The notes under the pieces: generated by a model | Databases searched by the model: none | What the model was told of the DNA's origin: nothing | Seen by the model: only the letters and a program-made list of their open reading frames with translations | Assembly: GCA_007922195.1 (NCBI GenBank) | Contig: ML681998.1 | Coordinates: 20,223,663 to 20,287,662 of the forward strand | DNA: 64,000 bases | Source: Podocnemis expansa | Taxonomy: Eukaryota > Chordata > Testudines > Podocnemididae | Direction: 5' to 3' | Made by a program: the position numbers and the translations under genes | Shown: in pieces, positions 45,736 through 55,960 of the stretch | Numbering within the stretch: position 1 is the stretch's first letter | Layout: each line of letters starts with the position of its first letter

Positions 45736-46945
45736 CCCTCCACACACTCCACACAGGAGATCCACTTTCTCAACACTACAGTACAAATCAGGGATAGACA
45801 CATCACCACTAGCCTGTACCGAAAACCTACTGATCGGTATAATTACCTCCATCTTTCGAGCTTCCATCCTAAACACACCACACAATCCATTGTCTACAGC
45901 CAAGCCCTAAGATATAACCGCATCTGCTCTGATCCCTCAGACAGAGACAGACACTTTGAGGCTCTCTATCAAGCATTCTTGAAACTACAGTACCCACCCG
46001 GGGAAGTAAGAAAACAAATTGACAGAGCTAGACGATTCCCCGAAGTCATCTACTACAGGAGAAGCCCAAGAAAGAAAACAACAGAACACCACTAGTCACC
46101 ACATACAACCCTCAAGTCAGACCTCTGCAACAGATCATTAAGGACCTACAGCCTAGTCTAAAGGATGATCCCTCTCTCTCTCTCAAGCCTTGGGAGACAG
46201 ACTTCTCCTTGCCTACAGACAGACACCCAATCTTAAACAGATTCTCACCAGCAACTACAGATCTAACAACAGAAACTCTGAAGCAGGCACATACCCCTGC
46301 AACAAACCAGGCTGCCAAGTCTGCCCACATATGTGCACAACAGATACCATCAGAGGTCCTAGTCAAGCCTTCTACTCCATCAAAGGCTCATTTACCTGCT
46401 CAGCTACTAATGTGGTCTATGCCATCATGTGCAAGAAATTCCCCAACACCTTATATATTGGACAAACAGGATGATCACTGCACAAAAGGATAAATGAACA
46501 CAGAGCTGATATCAGAAATCACAGAACAAAGAAACCAGTTGCTGAGCGCTTCCATCTTTCTAATTACTCGATAAATGATTTGTTAACGACTGTTGTCAGA
46601 GATGTGGCTGGGACATCAAGACTTCAAAGAGAAACAGCTGAACTCGAATTAATATGCAAGCTAATTCTGTGAAAGCAGGACTTAATCAAGACTATGGGTT
46701 CTTTTCCCATTACAAAAGGTAATTTGACTTCAGGCTTCCCATGGTTTGAGCCTAACAACTGCTCTGATTTACTGTTACTGTATGACCTGATCCTATGTTT
46801 TATACCCCCTTGCATTTATTTTCATTCCATTCTGTAAGTTCACCCATCTTCAAAGCATCTGACGAAGTGGGATTTACTCCCATGAAAGGTCATACAAAAA
46901 ATAAATCTGTTAGTCTTAAAGTGCCACACGACTCCTCCAATCTTC
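45735..46945 (+). mobile_element. Penelope-like retroelement, plus-strand copy, 5'-truncated
   Basis: It starts inside the reverse transcriptase region, at the equivalent of the HFLDTT segment. It keeps the linker that the minus copy lacks (about 45990-46260), then NKPGCQVCPHMCTTDTIRGP, NTLYIGQTG and a tail at 46857-46940 (CTGACGAAGTGGGATTTACT, CATGAAAGGTCATAC, TGTTAGTC). A stop and a Gly-to-stop-like change (GGATGA, near 46470) break the endonuclease. Its early part is the reverse complement of the neighbouring copy's false N-terminus. Confidence 0.8.
46859..46917 (+). ncRNA. Hammerhead-like fold in the Penelope tail (plus copy)
   Basis: CTGACGAAGTGGGATTTACT followed by CCCATGAAAGGTCATAC keeps CUGANGA, a hairpin helix II (GTGGG/CCCA(T)) and GAAA. 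The downstream TTAGTC would supply the NUH cleavage site. This is the best preserved core of the pair. Confidence 0.5.
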
Positions 46946-47018
46946 ATATACACTGTTAGGAAAAATAGCCAGTCACCTAGAATTTCCCCAGGGACTAGGA
47001 CTTTCTGTGCAGACGAAT
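46946..47018. other. Short spacer
   Basis: Nothing recognised. Confidence 0.4.
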
Positions 47019-47304
47019 GGCTGATCTACACTGAAAATGCTGTGTTGATCCGCATGGACTGACATAGCAGGATCGATTGAGCAGCCTGCTCATTCAGTGC
47101 TGGGAGTGCTCTTTTGTCAACTCAGTAACTCCACTCCTCCATGTGGATTAATGCTGCATCCGATGGGAGAGCCCTTCAAGTCGACCTAGCCAAGTGAAGA
47201 CACCACAGTAAGTGAAAGTAACTAAGTCAATGGGAGATATGCAATTCTGTGGCCTGCAGACTGCATATCTCCTAGCAACTTAGCACTGCAGTGTAGACTA
47301 GGCC
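47019..47304. mobile_element. Possible Harbinger-like element, GTCTACACTG-type ends
   Basis: Left GGCTGATCTACACTGAAA, right CTGCAGTGTAGACTAGGCC form an imperfect inverted repeat of about 16 bp. The interior is not built of the usual palindromic iterations. No clear target duplication. Confidence 0.5.
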
Positions 47305-48700
47305 TAAAACTCCACAGTGTATAAAGAAACCCTGCAGAGCTAGCAAGTCTGTATCATCTACCACATTGTAAACTGTAAGCAGGTCCACTTTGAGAATGCT
47401 CCTTAGCATTTCCTTATCTGGGCTGTACAATTCACCTGCATAATATGTATAGTCTGCAGCCATACCATTTCAGACTGTATTCTCATCAGATCTCATGAAC
47501 GAAGCAAGAATACTTCAAGGAAAATCCAGGGTAATGCATTAACTAGCACTCTTTCCTGTGAGTCACTAATATACCAATGTTCCAGAATGAGGTTAAGATA
47601 TAGCATGTTCTGAGAGATACAGCCTTTGGATGGAATTGAAGGCCTGATCCAGCGTTCTTGAAGTCAGTAGGAGCCATTCTATTGAATCAATAAAGTTGGA
47701 TTTTATGCACAAAAAAAACTGAGGATATGATTCACCTGTCACCCCAGTGCAAATCAGTAGTAATTTCACTGAAGTCAATGGAATTACACTAGTACAAAGC
47801 TGGTCTGAGAAGAGAATAAGATCTTAAGATCCTTTCATTATTTGAGCTCATTAAAGGTCCCAGATCACTGAGGGTTATCTCCAGTATCCTAGCAGAATTC
47901 CCATTTGGATAGTCATATTCTGCTCACCTGAATGCTTACAACTTCCACTAACCATGGCATTCTTCACTTCCTGTCCTCAATCATTGTATACCACTGCTAT
48001 GCGCTATTGGGCTGCCCTGCTGCATGCCAGAGGTAGCTACATTTCAAGTGATTCCTAGATATAAAGTCTGTAGTGCACTTTGGAATAATTCACAATGAAA
48101 GATGCTAACATTTAAGCTATTTTTAAAGGAGCTTTGATAGTTTTTGGAGATGGCCATAGCCTCAGTGAGCATCTAAAGTGCAAAGCGTGTACTTGCCTCT
48201 CTACAGAATGCATGCTCAGTGAGTTAAGGGAAGCAAAGAGTTAATACACAATGAAGCTTATTTATGAAGTCCATTACATGACAGCAAGATTAAGCTTTCC
48301 TGGCCATAGTGTATGCCAAACAAAGAGTAGAGAATCAATTTGACTGAAAATACTGCAAAGAGTTTTTTCTTCCCTGTGCTAAGTCTGTGTCTATTAGTTA
48401 AGTGACTAAGATATAAATCTTCTTATGAAACTTCAGAGAAAAGGGCCTGGTGCTCTGCTATCTCTGCTTCTAAAGGGATTGACTGATATTTTGCCTTACA
48501 GATATCAAACCCATCAGTGTTTATATAATCTCTACCCAACACAAACAGCATGGTTGATATTGCTGAAAGCTTTTATTATAATTATGACAAGAGGGAAAAA
48601 ACTCAATCAGGAATACTTAGACCACATGATGACAGGAACCAGATGATGGAAAAAAGAAACGTGATTGCAATGTATTTATATTTTCTCCTGTCCTCTAATG
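47305..48700. other. Intergenic, nothing recognised
   Basis: No gene, RNA or repeat end supported. Confidence 0.5.
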
Positions 48701-48878
48701 CAGTGATTTTCAAACTACAGGTCAGGACCCAGTACTGGGATGCAGGCCTCAGGTCGCAGTGCCCCCTGCTGCTGCCACCAGGAGCCTGGAATGCATTGCT
48801 GAAAGACTTAATTGTTGGGTCATGGGCATAAATGACTTTTTTTCAACAGGGTCCCAAGAAAAGGTTTGAAAACCACTG
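48701..48878. mobile_element. hAT-type MITE
   Basis: Ends CAGTGATTTTCAAACTAC and GGTTTGAAAACCACTG. Flanks are CTCTAATG (48693-48700) and CTCTAACT (48879-48886); the first six of eight bases match. Confidence 0.82.
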
Positions 48879-49132
48879 CTCTAACTGATAACATTCACAG
48901 CCCACCGGAAACTTTAAACTGTCCTTTCTGGGGTTGTAAAGGAACACATTAAAGGCTAGTGAGAGAACCTTCTGAGAAAGTGATGAAGGTAGTATTCTTG
49001 ACCAAAAACAAAGTATCTTTTTATTAACATACCTAATAAAGTATTTTCTAAAAATCATAAACAAGGCACAAAATCCCTTACACAAATCCCTTACTGCAAA
49101 TTTAAAAGCATCCCAGCTACAATAGTATATAG

Positions 49133-49319
49133 CAGGCATGGCCAAACTGTGGCTTCGGAGCTGCATGTGGCTCTTGAATGAAAAAGTGTGGCTCACAGAA
49201 GAACATCAGCAAATCAATTTAGTAGGTAAAAGTATATGGCTATGTGCTTCAGTGTGGCTCTTGAAGGATTAATAATCAACCTTGTGTGGCTCTTGAGTTC
49301 AATAAGTTTGGCCACCCCG
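49133..49319. mobile_element. hAT-type MITE with a perfect 8-bp target duplication
   Basis: Ends CAGGCATGGCCAAACTGTGG and AATAAGTTTGGCCACCCCG. GTATATAG is identical at 49125-49132 and 49320-49327, so the insertion is comparatively recent. The interior repeats TGTGGCTCTTGA several times. Confidence 0.88.
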
Positions 49320-50875
49320 GTATATAGTTTAAATGATCCTAAGTGAAGCACTTTGCTACAACTGGCTAGTTTGTAACAAATCACCAATTGTAGTTCTTAA
49401 ATTTGCCCTACATTTTACATAGATAAATTGCAATTAAACACAGTATTTTACACAGCGCACACAGAGTATATCTATACATATAGTTGTATACACGCTATCC
49501 CACAACCTAAATTAGAGTTGAAAACTAACAGGATTAGTTTATAAATCCTTTTGGTGTCTGGGTAGTGGTGGCTACTTTATCTGTTCTTTGGTTTCCTTTA
49601 ACCTGAGGGCTAGTCTTCACTGATGGTGGCAAATTTGCCACTGTCAGATTGATATTCCCAATTGACTGTTTGGGTCTGTGAAGACCACTCAGCTGATCAG
49701 GAAGTGAATTGCTGAAGACCACCGCAGTCAGAGCAGAGGAGTAGCACGGAGTCAAAGGGAAGGAATGCTCCTTCAACGCAGAGCAGAGAAGACTCCGCGG
49801 TAAGTATGCAGTAAAAGGGAGATATGCAAGGTATTGAGTATCTCCCTTGACTGCCTCTGAAATCCCATCAGTGGCCCGACAACATTGTGGGCCCCAAACG
49901 GCTGCTGCTGGGGGTGGAACAGCTGGTCCGGGGCCAAAAGTGCTGCAGACAGTTGCAGCCTTTGGCCCCAGGGCCACATCCCCCTGCCCCCCAGTCCAGT
50001 GGTGGGGGTTGGGGCCCCACGTGGGGTGGGGAGCTGGTGCCCAAAGAAGGGGCAGCCCACAGTGGGTGGGGGCCACAAAATTGTGCAGCCCAGGGCCCTG
50101 GCAGCCCTGTACAGTTTTTACAATTGCAGCTTACTCCTGGCACTTTTCTTGCTCTGTTCTTGCGTCCATTAGTTATTTGTCTTTGTGTTGCTGATGCTGT
50201 GGCAGCTGCTGACGTTTACTGCTACTTTAGATATTTTCTTCAGAATGCTAACCTGTCTTTTCAGCAGTTCTTCCCTCCTCTTCATCAGTCCTTCCAATCT
50301 CTCCCTCCAGCAGTTCGTTCAGCATATCTTCTTGCTGGCTTCCAATTTCTTCCCCCATCTTCTTCCGACTAACTGACTAAGCTTATTACAGCCTGGCTTA
50401 TATAGTGTGCTACAATTGTCCAATCTTTGCCTGGCTGTTTTGCACATGTTCGCTGTTGCTGTTTACTTCAGAGTTATGATTCTGCTGACCCGTAAACACA
50501 TTTGTTTTTTTGCCAAGGCTCCATCTTAGAAATTCTGGGCTTTCTGCCAATTGACTGAACCATTTCCTTTTATCTCAGTACTGAGAATACGCAAAATTGG
50601 CAGCTTTCATCTTAGAGTGGAAGAGCTCCTGCCTATTCAGAAGACAGCTCAGGCAGCTAGAATAGAAGTTGGAGAATTTCTTTAGTAATAGTTTGTTTTA
50701 AAATTACTCATAAAAGACTTTAAAATAATTGTCTAAAAAAATCCAACCAAAAATGTCTTTAACTTTAAATGCTAAGTTATTCCCCTCTTACCAATACAGT
50801 TGCAAAAAGCAACTCTGATTACAAATCTTAAAACACTAAAGTTGAGAAAGTCTCATTTAAGTTTGTCAATGAATA
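49320..50875. other. Intergenic; partial inverted-repeat element relic
   Basis: A left end (GGGCTAGTCTTCACTGATGG at 49605) and interior words shared with 50879-51167 suggest an older truncated relative at about 49605-49870. On the minus strand at 50376 down to 50265 a short frame reads MGEEIGSQQEDMLNELLEGE, acidic and coiled-coil-like, but I cannot assign it. The GC-rich frames at 49870-50200 are not recognised. Confidence 0.4.
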
Positions 50876-50878
50876 TTA

Positions 50879-51167
50879 GGCTTAGACTATACCTACCGAC
50901 AGCCGCAAAATTGCCACCCTCAACATGATCTTCTGGGTGTGAATGAGCAGTCTGTGTAGCCCTTCTTGATCACTCCAGAAATTGCCATTGCAACTCGAGC
51001 CCCAGAACTGGAGTTGCTGTAAGCCCACCAGAAGGCGTTTCTGGGCAGCTTAGTCTAGTGTGTAGCAAGGGATTAGAAAGTCATTGGGATATACCCAAGG
51101 TATTTTATGTACCTTGTGTATCTCCCATCAACCGCCACTGAAAAGTGTGGCAAGTGTTGACTAGGGC
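50879..51167. mobile_element. Harbinger-like element with TTA duplication, divergent subfamily
   Basis: Left end GGCTTAGACTATACC, right end GTTGACTAGGGC. TTA flanks both sides (50876-50878, 51168-51170). It lacks the iterated palindromes of its relatives and has a different interior. Confidence 0.65.
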
Positions 51168-51170
51168 TTA

Positions 51171-51578
51171 GTACTCATGAACTGGTAGTTCACGTATTAA
51201 TGGAACAGTAACAAACTGACTCTGTTTGGAAAGCTGAAGGAATTTTGGATACCCATATGGGTACAATATGGCATATTGTTTACATACTCCCTCCTGCTCT
51301 CTTTGTCTTTTCTGCTCTCTTGTTCCTTAAAAAACAGCATTTCCTAAATGATCTCATACTTAATTCTGCATCACCACACAGTAGCTTTTTCACATCTCTT
51401 TAACTGAGTTGAGGCATTATTGGCTAAAAACATATTTCTTGTTCATACAGTACATGGTTAATATTTATTTAATGGATAGAAAATCTTTACCATTTACCAC
51501 TGTTCCCAGTAGATGACTAGTTTGACACAGCTGTAGTTCTTGTAAGAGTCTAGGCATGGTTATTTTACAAATAGACAA
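51171..51578. other. Intergenic spacer
   Basis: Nothing recognised. Confidence 0.4.
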
Positions 51579-51581
51579 TAA

Positions 51582-51991
51582 GGCTGTGTTTACACTTGCA
51601 AGTTAGTTCAAATGAAGGAGGCTTAACTTAGTACTTGTCTACACTAGGGTTTCAATAGTTTGAACTTAGGAACTCCTTCATTTGAACTAATGAAAGCTTA
51701 GTTCGCACTAGTAAGACCTGCTGGTTAGGTCGAACTAAGCCCTTAGTTCGATCATTATTTCGAACTAAGGACAATGTAGACAAGGCTTAACCCTGTGTTT
51801 GAACTTAATAAGTTCAAACTAAGGGCAGTTAGTTCAAATTAACAAAGAGGACTAATTCAAACTAATGTTAGTTTGAATTAGTCCACGCTGTTAATTCGAA
51901 CGAATGAGTTCGAGTTTACTTCAAACTAAACTCGAACTTATTAGTTCAATTTAACAAATTCAATCTAACTTTTCCTAGTGTAGACATAGCC
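51582..51991. mobile_element. Harbinger-like element with TAA duplication, TTCGAACTAA-type arms
   Basis: Ends GGCTGTGTTTACACTTG and CTAGTGTAGACATAGCC; TAA flanks both sides (51579-51581, 51992-51994), the canonical PIF/Harbinger duplication. The arms iterate TTAGTTCGAACTAA variants. A smaller relative is nested at 51631-51786. Confidence 0.85.
51631..51786. mobile_element. Nested 156-bp Harbinger-like element
   Basis: Left GTACTTGTCTACACTAGG and right ATGTAGACAAGGC form its ends; TTA flanks both sides (51628-51630, 51787-51789). It sits inside the 51582-51991 element, which therefore predates it. Confidence 0.7.
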
Positions 51992-54094
51992 TAAGTGTCC
52001 CATTGTAACTGGCAAATCAGATCCACCTTCATGCTATAACTCTGTGACATCAGACATTCCACAATGTATTTTCCCATGTCTTGAGAGCACCACTCTGTGC
52101 GCTTGACCTCTTGCTTTACTGGAGCCATTCCATCTATCTGTAGCAAATCCCAAGCATTTATATAGCATCAAAAAGATGGTGTACAGAAGGATTGGTAGTA
52201 TTGTGTCATCTATGTGCCTTTTTTTTTTTTGAGGTTAGTCTCTGCTTCTCCATCTAAATGTCTGCGGTGTAGTGTCTGCCTGCTAACACTGCAATAAGTT
52301 CAGATTGCTGCATCTGATTCCCTTTTCATCATATATAAATACAAGTTCCAACAGCTCCACACTCCCACAAACCCAACAGTCATTTGCCTGCGACACTCCC
52401 ATCCATGTTATGGCAAGCTCCATTCACACAGCTCTTGTGGAGGCCTTTGGTGACCAGCAATAGATGGCAAGACACCAATAGGTGCAGCTAAAGTGCAACT
52501 TTCCAGGGGAAATGTAATGAATTCCATCTTTGCCATGGGCAACTGTTACCAGAATTAGAAAGCAACACTGATAGGAAATGGCCCTGGAAATAGTTATGTC
52601 TGATGATACCATGAAAGCCAGGGGCCACCACAAATTTTTGGTAACTGAGCTCTCTCACACTGGACAGAAACAAAACAAACTTCCACATCTGGAAACGAGT
52701 ACTATAATTTCATGGTGAATAGAACCAGCAAATTACAAAATACTTAAAAAGAAATTGAGACGTAATGATGGAAGAGCCAGCAGAAACAGAACAAGTGTAC
52801 AGCACCATTGCCAGACATTGTGTAGAACATATTATATGTTTTACCTATAATACTCTAAGCAAAAATTACTGTATGCGTACTGCACATTGGGTAAATTTTT
52901 TCTTTACTCATCTTAGTGATCCTTTGAATAGCATGCAGTAGACACTTTATTAGTAATTTATCAGATCTCCTGGTATATTTCCAGACATGCTCCATCAAAA
53001 GCTATCATTACATTTCTCTTCTTTAAAAAATATATATGTTTTCTGCATCACTTTGGCATTCTATACTGTACGTGCCTCTTCACTGAGTTTAGTCATCCAA
53101 AACTGTATACATTATTGGAGAATTAGATTGGAATATTCTGATCATTCACTTAAACTTAATTGTCTGGGGAGAAATCTTATGGCAACTGCATTATATTTGA
53201 TTTGCTTTCATTTTAGATCCATTCAGAATAATCACTTCCTTGGCCTGCTGCCCATTACATTGGTGGAAAAGGTAATAGCACAAAAAGAAAGATAATGAGA
53301 AATGAGTAAAATAATTAAAATATTACCAACTTATATCTAGTAGGGTTATTTTTAGGCTGCTGATGACTGTTTGGGGACCAGTCCTATGAGGTGCTGAGTT
53401 TCTCCTGCTACATTTGAAATGTCCCTAATTCTCATCTAACTCAATGGAAGTTGAAGGAATGCTGCATGTTTGCAGGAGTTACACAGAAGCTTGCAGAAAC
53501 AAATTTTTAGCACAAATGACAGGAAAGATATTCTTGTGGTTACAGCAGGGGACTGAGACTCAGAATCCTGCCTTTAAGTCACAATTCAGCAATATGTGCA
53601 TAAAAGACGAATTGGATGAATGCACAGCAAGCTACCATTTCTTGAGCTTCCATCTTATACTGAAGACTCTCTACATTTATTTAAAAAAATATCTTTAGCC
53701 CTCTGGTTCTGGAGATCAATCTAAACTAAAACTAAGACTAGGCTGTCTGCTCGAGGACCTTTCTTCACAGCAAGATCAGCTAGAAAGTTGCCACAAGTCA
53801 ATTCTTGTCAACTTACAGAAGCGTGATGATGCTTTTAATTCCTGTTAGGGGATGTAGGCTACTGGCTGAATTAGCAGAATGTGTCATCTCCTAATACAAC
53901 CACTCTGCACTGGGACCACAAAGTGGTCCCATAGTCACCAGTGTTTACCCATAATTCCCCCCATGTGCACAAAAAGGACAAACAACTTCACACACAATTT
54001 ACTGGGAAACAATTCATAGAGTGGTTCTGGCTACAGCAGCATAGAGAACCACAGGATGTGACCCCCCCCCTCACCAGCTTTAGCACCACACACA
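51992..54094. other. Intergenic, nothing recognised
   Basis: About 2.1 kb with no supported gene or repeat end. Confidence 0.5.
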
Positions 54095-54433
54095 AGTGAA
54101 GGGTTGCTTGAAGGGTTGCTCCAAGGAGGAGGGAGCTCGACTGTTCTCGGTAGTAACAGAGGGCAGAACGAGAAGCAATGGCTTCAAGTTACAGCTGGGG
54201 CGGTCCAGGCTGGATATTAGGAAAAACTTCCTTACTAGGCGAGTGGTGAAGCATTGGAATAAGTTGCCTAGGGAGGTGGTGGAATCTCCATCTCTGGAGG
54301 TGTTCAAGTCCCAGCTGGACAAAACACTGACTGGGATGATCTAATGGGAGTGGTCCTGCTTTTTTTGGCAGGGGGTTGGACTAGATGACCTTGTGGGGTC
54401 CCTTCCAACCCTATGATTCTATGATTCTATGAA
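54095..54433 (+). mobile_element. CR1 LINE, C-terminal coding and 3' end, well preserved
   Basis: An 82-codon frame reads [40 protein letters not shown] and [20 protein letters not shown], the CR1 ORF2 C-terminus. It ends at a natural-looking stop at 54342-54344. Next come CTAGATGACC, TTGTGGGGTCCCTTCCAAC and the tail CTATGATTCTATGATTCTATG. It is the cleanest CR1 end here. Confidence 0.93.
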
Positions 54434-55199
54434 TGAAGTGCAACACAAAAGCTCAGCTGTTATTTCACAGCGTAGCTATTGCTGCTCTCACTCCAGTGGA
54501 ATAACTGGAGTGTAGATATCTCAAGATAACTCTGCAGTGAAGACAGACCTTGATCTACAGGCACTCTGAAAGAATAGCTTTAGGGTATGAAAACTACTCA
54601 ATTTATCTAAATGAGTTATTAAGTCCAATACCCAATTATAATAGCCAACAGTGTTGATATTTAATATTGCTGATTAAATCAAGAAAGAAAAGTGAGAGAG
54701 AATTATGTCGTGACACTCTGCATAATCAACTGGGAATTACTTCTCATTATTGCACCATGGATGGATGGTGTTTGGCAGACATACCACAGGCTTTCTTTCC
54801 CATTCAAAGAGCCACATTCAAAGACTGCAGCTGATTCCCTTCAAGGGGAAGCCAAATTGGAATAGGTCAGCAAAGTCCATAGATGTATTAGAATATAACA
54901 GAGTTAAAGATGTGGTGGTTCTAAGATAGTGGTCAGATACCAAAGGATAATAATTAGAGTTATTGCCCTTGTAAGCTCGTGGACAGATACACTGGCCAGA
55001 GAACTGAAACCAAGTGCAAACTGTAGCACAGTTCTTAAAATGAATACAGAAACAGAACTGAAGTAACACAAAACACTTGCAAAGAAGAGAGCAGCTTTTC
55101 CACAAGCAGCATCAGACACATTCTTCCCCTTATATAGTCGTTCCTGGATATCACTTAGGCTTCCTGTCAGGATGCCATGGAGAAACTTCTCTTAGGATA
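54434..55199. other. Intergenic, nothing recognised
   Basis: No gene or repeat end supported. Confidence 0.5.
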
Positions 55200-55265
55200 A
55201 GTTCCAGGAGGGAAGCTGTATTGATCTGTATATAGCAAACACAAGAAAATTCCTGTGGCACCTTA

Positions 55266-55806
55266 GGCTATGTTCACACACAGGGGGTTATTTCGATATA
55301 AGTCATTTCGAAACAATTTATATCGAAATAACACCTTATTTCAAAATAACTTAGTCCGAATTAACAAAAAGTTATTTCGAAATAAGGAAAAAGGTGGGAA
55401 ACGAAATAGCATGTTCATGTGAACATGCTATTTCGCTTGGGGAGGGGGCTGCAGGCACCAGCGGGGTTCAGCGCAGCCCAGTGCTGAACCCCGCCAGTGC
55501 CTGCATCCCCGCTCTGCAGGCGCCAGCCAGGGAACACCCCTCAGCACCCTGGCCAGGGTGCTGAGGGTTCCCTGGCCAGGGTGCTGAGGGGGCAGCCCTT
55601 CAAATGTTGTTTTGGAAACCTTGTTCTGAAACAACATGTTCACACGCATTGTTTCGAAATTGGGTTTAACTTGTTTGAAACAACACAGTTGTTTTGAAAC
55701 AATGGGTTCCCCTTGTTTTGAAACAATGTTCGTCATGTGAACATGGTTTTTTTTGTTTCGAAACAACCTCGTTGTTTCGAAACAAAAATGCTGTGTGAAC
55801 ACAGCC
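55266..55806. mobile_element. Harbinger-like element with TTA duplication, nested
   Basis: Ends GGCTATGTTCACACAC and GCTGTGTGAACACAGCC; TTA flanks both sides (55263-55265, 55807-55809). Removing it and one TTA restores the Penelope tail word GTGGCACCTTAAAGACTAA, an empty-site proof of the boundary. The core carries GC-rich sequence (CACCAGCGGGGTTCAGCGC, CAGCACCCTGGCCAGGGTGC) shared with other family members. Confidence 0.93.
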
Positions 55807-55810
55807 TTAA

Positions 55811-55866
55811 AGACTAAGAAATTTCTTAAGGCATAAGCTTTCATGGGCTGCAACCCACTTCATCAG
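55811..55866 (-). ncRNA. Hammerhead-like fold in a Penelope fold-back arm
   Basis: On the minus strand CTGATGAAGTGGGTTGCAGC and CCATGAAAGCTTATGCC give an exact CUGAUGA, a hairpin stem TGGG..CCCA and GAAA. The opposite arm (plus) has CTGATGGAGTGC, a damaged version. Confidence 0.5.
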
Positions 55867-55960
55867 ATGCATCTGATGGAGTGCATTGCAGCCCATGAAA
55901 GCTCATGCCCAAAGAAATTTGTTCCTTTTTAAGGTGCCACGGGACTTTTGTTGTTTTCTC

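Larger units (their letters stand above)
55205..55960. mobile_element. Penelope-like tail fold-back interrupted by a Harbinger-like element
   Basis: The minus-oriented tail (CTGTGGCACC, then AAGACTAAGAAATTTCTTAA, GCATAAGCTTTCATGGGC) and a plus-oriented tail (ATCTGATGGAGTGCATTGCA, CCATGAAAGCTCATGCCC, TTTTTAAGGTGCCACGGGAC) meet at about 55867, forming an inverted repeat. The element at 55266-55806 splits the first arm. Confidence 0.75.

Noticed and set aside
45736..45903. N-terminal part of the 456-codon frame as part of the Penelope protein
   Set aside because: It is antisense of the neighbouring plus-strand copy; the genuine protein starts further in.
49534..50372. 180- and 161-codon frames on opposite strands
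   Set aside because: They mirror one GC-rich block, lack known domains and have no gene structure.
55428..55853. 141-codon minus-strand frame
   Set aside because: Palindromic arms of the nested element give open frames on both strands; no protein similarity.
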